Shown one piece after another: positions 59,852-64,000 of a stretch of DNA of 64,000 nt (the stretch's first letter is position 1; each line of letters begins with the position of its first letter). The position numbers were made by a program, and so were the translations under genes. This DNA comes from Oceanococcus atlanticus (GTDB lineage: Bacteria > Pseudomonadota > Gammaproteobacteria > Nevskiales > Oceanococcaceae): contig NZ_AQQV01000001.1 in assembly GCF_002088235.1 (NCBI RefSeq), positions 1,178,001 through 1,242,000 of the forward strand. Reading direction: 5' to 3'. The notes below the pieces were generated by a model. The model searched no databases and had not been told where the DNA came from. It saw only the letters and a list, made by a program, of their open reading frames with translations.

Positions 59852-61054
59852 TCAATACAGCAGCAGCTTGCGGGTCTGCTCGCGCCAGGCCTGCTCGTCC
59901 GGCTGCACCGCGCGGTCAAGGTCCTGTGGTGCAGCCTGCGCATCGTCGACCCATTCGCGCAGCAGCGCTCCACCATTGATCAGATCAATGGCCAGGCGGT
60001 CGTTTTCGTACTCGTAGGGAAAGTCACGCCACAAGGGATAGTCGGGTTGCAGCTGACGGATGGCCTTGAAGGCTACGGCCATCAAGCGCCAGGGCTGAAA
60101 TTGTGTGTGCACATAGCTGCACGCCTCGACATGGATCTGCACGCCGGCACACAGCTGGCCGACATGCTTGTGGAAGGTCGGCTCGAACCAGCACGGACGC
60201 AGCCGGCATCCCTCCAGCCACTGCGGTGCAAGCGCGTGCATGGTCTCGATCACTGTCTCGGCATCCAGATCGGGCGCCCCGAACAGCTCCAGCGGGCGGG
60301 TCGTGCCGCGCCCCTCAGACAGGGTCGTGCCTTCCAGCATCACCGTGCCGGCGTAGGCCCGCGCCATCGACAGATTGGGTGCATTGGGGCTGGGGTTGAT
60401 CCACTCCCTGTGCCCCAATGGCCAGCCATATCCGGGGGCTGCCTCCGGCTGCCAGCCCTGCATGGTGACGGCTTGAAACTCGACATCCAGCTTGAACTCG
60501 CGGATGAACCACTGCGCCATCTCGGCCATGCTCAAACCGTGGCGCATGGGCAAAGGCCCGGCACCGACAAAACTTTCCCAGCCCGGTTGCAGCAGATTGC
60601 CTTCGACCGGCCGCCCAGCCGGATTGGGCCGATCCAGCACCCACACGCTTTTGCCCTGTTCGGCCGCAGCCTCCAGCACATAGCGCAAGGTGGTGATGAA
60701 GGTGTAAATCCGGCAACCCAGATCCTGCAGATCAACCAGCAGCACATCAAAGCTGTCGAGCATGGCTGGGGTGGGACGACGCACCTCGCCGTACAGACTG
60801 AACACCGGAATCCCAAGTTTGGGATCGGTGTAGTCGTCGGATTCGACCATGTTGTCCTGCTTGTCGCCGCGCAAACCATGCTGCGGCCCGAATGCGGCGG
60901 TCAACTTCACATCCGGCAATGCGGCCAGTGCGTCCAGGCTGTGCCGCCAGTCCGCGGTCAGCGACGCCGGATGGGCCAGCAGGGCAACGCGACGCCCAGC
61001 CAGCGGTTTACGCAGATCGGCTTCGTTGAGCAGACGGTCAATACCGAACTTCAT
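59852..61054 (-). CDS. NamZ/DUF1343 exo-N-acetylmuramidase-like protein
   Basis: This 400-residue protein matches DUF1343/NamZ from the start: 'RRVALLAHPASLTADWRHSLD', 'AAFGPQHGLRGDKQDNM', 'DVLLVDLQDLGCRIYTFI' and 'VLDRPNPAGR', each a family signature. NamZ proteins cleave terminal MurNAc from peptidoglycan fragments. There is no signal peptide, so a cytoplasmic recycling role is likely here. Its ATG overlaps the DOMON-like gene's stop by one base (TGATG). Confidence 0.9.
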   Translation of the reverse strand: MKFGIDRLLNEADLRKPLAGRRVALLAHPASLTADWRHSLDALAALPDVKLTAAFGPQHGLRGDKQDNMVESDDYTDPKLGIPVFSLYGEVRRPTPAMLDSFDVLLVDLQDLGCRIYTFITTLRYVLEAAAEQGKSVWVLDRPNPAGRPVEGNLLQPGWESFVGAGPLPMRHGLSMAEMAQWFIREFKLDVEFQAVTMQGWQPEAAPGYGWPLGHREWINPSPNAPNLSMARAYAGTVMLEGTTLSEGRGTTRPLELFGAPDLDAETVIETMHALAPQWLEGCRLRPCWFEPTFHKHVGQLCAGVQIHVEACSYVHTQFQPWRLMAVAFKAIRQLQPDYPLWRDFPYEYENDRLAIDLINGGALLREWVDDAQAAPQDLDRAVQPDEQAWREQTRKLLLY

Positions 61055-61590
61055 CAGCGCCGCACCGGTATACGCATCAGATCCGGATGATGAAAATCGG
61101 GTTTGCCCGGCGCATGCAGCAACGCCCAGTAACTCAGCTGGCCCTGCATATCCTTGAGCACTACCGCAGGCCCCAGGTGCGCCGCCATATCAGGAACGGC
61201 ATCATCACTGAGCACAATGTCCGCGCGGTAGGCGTTGGCGCTGCGACTGGATTCCAGACTGGCAAGCGGAGAGGCCTGCAGCGGACGCGCCGCACTGCGA
61301 TACCCATCAAAGTCGAAACCGCCCCAGGCTCCGCTGGGCGCCATGTTCAACTCACGATAACCATGGCTGCTGCGGGCGATGAACAGCTCGAAGCAGGTAC
61401 TCTTCCACAGCTCATGCCCCGGCCGCGGGCCGTGCTCTGCGGGCAGTTCAAGCTGATCCACTTGGCCGAAAACCTCATAGGCCAGACGCCAATTGTCGGG
61501 CGACAGGTCATAGCCAAAGCAGACCCTCTCGACCCCCTGCCGGGGTGAGTCCGGGTGCAACGTCAAATCGATCCAGTGGTAGTGCGCCAC
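61054..61590 (-). CDS. DOMON-like (CBM9-type) domain protein
   Basis: This 178-residue protein is a DOMON-like/CBM9-type beta sandwich, with 'LWKSTCFELFIA' and 'YRELNMAPSGAWGGFDFDGYR' (split) typical of the family that accompanies DUF1343. Coupled translation with the NamZ-like gene supports a joint role, perhaps in sugar-fragment binding. No signal peptide is seen. Confidence 0.85.
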   Translation of the reverse strand: MAHYHWIDLTLHPDSPRQGVERVCFGYDLSPDNWRLAYEVFGQVDQLELPAEHGPRPGHELWKSTCFELFIARSSHGYRELNMAPSGAWGGFDFDGYRSAARPLQASPLASLESSRSANAYRADIVLSDDAVPDMAAHLGPAVVLKDMQGQLSYWALLHAPGKPDFHHPDLMRIPVRR

Positions 61591-61599
61591 GTTGAATTC

Positions 61600-62256
61600 C
61601 TATGCAGCAGGGGGGCCGGGAACCACGTACCACAGTACCGCAAGGTACTGCAGCACACTGCCCAGCACGACGAACACATGCCAGATGGTGTGGTTGTACG
61701 GCAGGCTGCGCCACAGATAGAACGCCGCGCCCACGGTGTAGGACACACCGCCGGCTGCCAGCCAGGCCAGACCGGCCAGCGGTACGGCCTCAAGCACCGG
61801 CTTGGCGAAAGCCACCACCAGCCAGCCCATGGCCAGATACAGGCCGACCGACAACTTGTCGAAACGCCCGGTGAAAAACAGTTTGAAAATCACCCCGGCC
61901 AGCGCCATCGACCAGACCAGGCCAAATAACCACCAGCGCACCGCGCCCTCCAGACACACCAGCGCGAACGGGGTATAGGTTCCGGCAATCAGCACATAGA
62001 TCGCCGCGTGATCCAGGGTGTGCAGCACCGGCTCGGCTGCCGGAATGGGGATGCTGTGATACAGCGTCGATGCGGTGTAGAGCAGGATCAGGCTGCCGCC
62101 GAAAATGCTCACCGCCACGACATGCAGCATGCTGCCATACAGACTGGCATAGGCCACCAGCACGGCCAGCCCGACGATACTCGCAACCGCCGCAACACCG
62201 TGCGACACGGCATGGGCGATCTTCTCGTTAATGGTATAGGGGCGGTGAACTTTCAC
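61600..62256 (-). CDS. PAQR/hemolysin III family membrane protein
   Basis: This 218-residue, seven-helix protein belongs to the hemolysin III/TrhA (PAQR) family. The motifs are 'INEKIAHAVSHGVAA', 'LYHSI', 'HTLDHAAIYVLIAGTYTPF' and the C-terminal 'HTIWHVFVVLGS', whose His residues bind metal in the family. I chose the GTG at 62256 with GGAG upstream over an earlier start, because the extension is Cys-rich and unlikely. Members affect membrane fluidity/energy homeostasis. Confidence 0.93.
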   Translation of the reverse strand: MKVHRPYTINEKIAHAVSHGVAAVASIVGLAVLVAYASLYGSMLHVVAVSIFGGSLILLYTASTLYHSIPIPAAEPVLHTLDHAAIYVLIAGTYTPFALVCLEGAVRWWLFGLVWSMALAGVIFKLFFTGRFDKLSVGLYLAMGWLVVAFAKPVLEAVPLAGLAWLAAGGVSYTVGAAFYLWRSLPYNHTIWHVFVVLGSVLQYLAVLWYVVPGPPAA

Positions 62257-62296
62257 CTGTGCTCCGACTCCGGACCAAGGCGCATTCTGACAGGAT

Positions 62297-63178
62297 TCAG
62301 AACGCCAACAAACGCTGGCGGATGCCACTGCCGAAAGCCAGTTCATCACACAGACGCTGCAGCGCCGCGTGGTCAACCGGACGTCGTTGCCAGACCGGCT
62401 CCGGCAGCGGCAGGTCGCGCGGAATGCCGGTCAGGCGGCGCGACAAAAAGGCCTGTTCGCGCCCCGCCTCCAGCTTCAGCTTGAGCGATTTGGCTCCGCG
62501 CACGGCAAGATCCGGCACCTCATCCAGGCGCTCATACACCTGTTCCAGAGTGTCAAAGGCTTGCAGCAGGGCACTCGCTGCCTTGGGCCCGACCCCGGCA
62601 ACGCCGGGAATGTTATCGACCGCATCGCCGGTCAGGGCCAGATAGTCGGCGATCTGCTCCGGCCAGACGCCGAACTGGGCCTTGATGCCATCGCTGTCCA
62701 GACGCTTGTCGGCGGCGAAATCCCACAGCTGATCCTGCGGCGTAATCAGCTGCGCCAGATCCTTGTCACGGGTCACGATACTCACCGCCCGACCGCGCGA
62801 TTTGGCCATGGCTGACCAGGTTCCGATCAGATCGTCGGCCTCCCAGCTGCTGTCAGCCTGCCAGTGCAGCCCGAGCGCCTCGCAGAGTTGCTGGCACCAC
62901 TGGAACTGTCGTTTCAGCTCGATCGGCGCCGGTGGCCGGTTGGCTTTGTAGTCCGGAAAAATTTCATTGCGAAATGAAGAACTTAGACTTTCATCAAAGG
63001 CCACAAGCAGCGGATCAGGGTTGCTGCGCTTGAGCATATCTGCGATAAAGCCGGCGAATCCGTAAACGGCATTGCAGGGTTCGCCCTGAGCCGTTTTCAT
63101 GTGATCCGGTATCGAATGCCAGGCACGAAAGATGTAGACGCTGGCGTCGATCAGGTAGATTATGGGCTGTTCTGTCAT
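62297..63178 (-). CDS. 5'-3' exonuclease / flap endonuclease, Xni type
   Basis: This 293-residue protein has the polymerase I-type 5'-nuclease fold without a polymerase. Motifs 'LIDASVYIFRAWHS', 'NEIFPDYKANRPP', 'SSWEADDLIGT', 'VTRDKDLAQLI' and 'DAVDNIPGVAGVGPKAASALL' supply the metal-binding acids and the helix-hairpin-helix DNA clamp. Xni (ExoIX) is the closest stand-alone type. The start is the ATG at 63178; a longer frame reading upstream is not supported. Confidence 0.9.
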   Translation of the reverse strand: MTEQPIIYLIDASVYIFRAWHSIPDHMKTAQGEPCNAVYGFAGFIADMLKRSNPDPLLVAFDESLSSSFRNEIFPDYKANRPPAPIELKRQFQWCQQLCEALGLHWQADSSWEADDLIGTWSAMAKSRGRAVSIVTRDKDLAQLITPQDQLWDFAADKRLDSDGIKAQFGVWPEQIADYLALTGDAVDNIPGVAGVGPKAASALLQAFDTLEQVYERLDEVPDLAVRGAKSLKLKLEAGREQAFLSRRLTGIPRDLPLPEPVWQRRPVDHAALQRLCDELAFGSGIRQRLLAF

Positions 63179-63345
63179 GGCTAGAGCTGTGCGAGCGGAG
63201 GCATCCGGCCTGACATCCAGCAGCCAGAAGAAATATGACCCGAGGCACGGCCGGGTCACGCATAAATCAAGCCACAACTGTCTCTCGCTGGCAACGGTGA
63301 AGGGGCTTTTGCGGCCTGTCGGAAATACCAACAGGGAGTAACCCG

Positions 63346-64000
63346 ATGCCGATAAAAATCGCGATACCCAAGGAAAACGCGAGCGGCGAAAAGCGCGTGG
63401 CGATGGTACCCGCGGTGGTGCCGAAGCTGAAAAAACTGGGCGTGGATATCAAGGTGCAGAAAGGCGCCGGCGTAGCCACGCGAATTCCTGATGAGGCCTG
63501 GGGTGAAGACGTCAGTCTGACCAGCGGCCCGGCGAAAACGCTGAGCGGTGCGGATATCGTGCTGCGCGTGGGCCCGCCGTCGATCAAGGAAGTCGAAGAT
63601 CTCAAACCCGGCACCGTGCTGTTCAGCTTTGTCTACGCCAACCGCAACCCGGATGTGGTCAAGGCATTGCGTGACAACAAGATCACCTGCTTCGCCATGG
63701 AACTGGTCCCGCGCACAACCCGCGCCCAGGCCATGGACGCGCTGTCCTCGCAGGCCGCGCTGGCTGGTTATCACGGCGCCCTGCTCGGCGCCACGCACCT
63801 GGCCCGCATCCTGCCGATGATGACCTTCGCGGTCGGCTCCATCCGCCCCGCCAAGGTGCTGGTCATGGGTGCCGGTGTGGCCGGCCTTCAGGCCATTGCC
63901 ACGGCACGCCGTCTGGGCGCCATGGTGGAAGGCTACGACGTCCGCTCGGCGGTCAAGGAACAGGTCGAGTCACTCGGCGCAAAGTTCGTTGATACCGGCG
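63346..64000 (+). CDS. pntA: NAD(P) transhydrogenase subunit alpha, N-terminal part
   Basis: The first 218 residues are visible and the frame runs off the window end. It begins 'MPIKIAIPKENASGEKRVA' and has the nucleotide-binding 'GAGVAGLQAIATARRLGA' segment near residue 170, both typical of the soluble dI domain of PntA. With PntB it couples proton flow to NADPH formation at the inner membrane. AGGGAG upstream supports the start. The 167-bp gap before it shows no other feature. Confidence 0.93.
   Translation, partial: MPIKIAIPKENASGEKRVAMVPAVVPKLKKLGVDIKVQKGAGVATRIPDEAWGEDVSLTSGPAKTLSGADIVLRVGPPSIKEVEDLKPGTVLFSFVYANRNPDVVKALRDNKITCFAMELVPRTTRAQAMDALSSQAALAGYHGALLGATHLARILPMMTFAVGSIRPAKVLVMGAGVAGLQAIATARRLGAMVEGYDVRSAVKEQVESLGAKFVDTG

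Overview
The window is a stretch of ordinary chromosome from a GC-rich gammaproteobacterium. The gene set suggests an aerobic, lipid- or hydrocarbon-using organism: a DUF1302/DUF1329 outer-membrane pair, fadBA, a leucine dehydrogenase plus branched-chain keto-acid dehydrogenase operon, a methylcitrate-cycle cluster, a rubredoxin of the kind that serves alkane hydroxylases, secreted lipase and nuclease, and SulP and CorA transporters. MetH is split in two at a domain boundary. A Nevskiales/Salinisphaerales- or Xanthomonadales-like relative would fit, but no rRNA or other phylogenetic marker is present, so this is inference. I see no tRNA, rRNA, insertion sequence, prophage, CRISPR array or origin.

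Layout. 1-4.6 kb: end of a DUF3379-like gene, the DUF1302-DUF1329 operon and a DUF6498 membrane protein. 4.6-8 kb: fadBA (minus strand). 8-13.3 kb: an AlgP/histone H1-like protein, a lipoprotein, a membrane diguanylate cyclase, a TfoX-like/FemAB-like pair and a propeller-type lipoprotein. 13.3-19.3 kb: five-gene leucine dehydrogenase-BCKDH operon. 19.3-26.1 kb: CorA, MscS, DUF3293, DUF2804, ArfB, then a GNAT-C39 fusion facing an RLAN/RimK ATP-grasp ligase. 26.2-33.9 kb: a giant PKD/DUF3604 lipoprotein, an Lrp regulator and leuA. 34-41 kb: SulP plus universal stress protein, split metH, rubredoxin, and a TetR regulator with paired operators. 41-47.4 kb: a signalling module (secreted small protein, REC-EAL response regulator, hybrid histidine kinase, porin-like barrel, periplasmic-binding-like protein). 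47.5-54.7 kb: EfpL (YeiP), a small membrane protein, and prpB-acnD-DUF1295-DedA-prpF. 54.8-64 kb: lipoprotein lipase, an ExeM/NucH-like secreted nuclease with a Thr/Pro-rich tail, NamZ-type muramidase with a DOMON-like partner, PAQR/hemolysin III, an Xni-like nuclease, and the start of pntA.

How the genes fit together: beta-oxidation and branched-chain amino-acid breakdown both yield propionyl-CoA, which the methylcitrate genes would clear, although prpC is missing from the cluster. An exact 25-bp inverted repeat with one mismatch and a nested hairpin occupies the prpB-acnD gap. The most unusual candidates for new biology are that repeat, the GNAT-C39/ATP-grasp pair, the binding-protein/porin/kinase/c-di-GMP module, the secreted proteins sharing Thr/Pro tails, and the paired TetR operator whose half-sites recur as a palindrome upstream of the DUF1302 operon.
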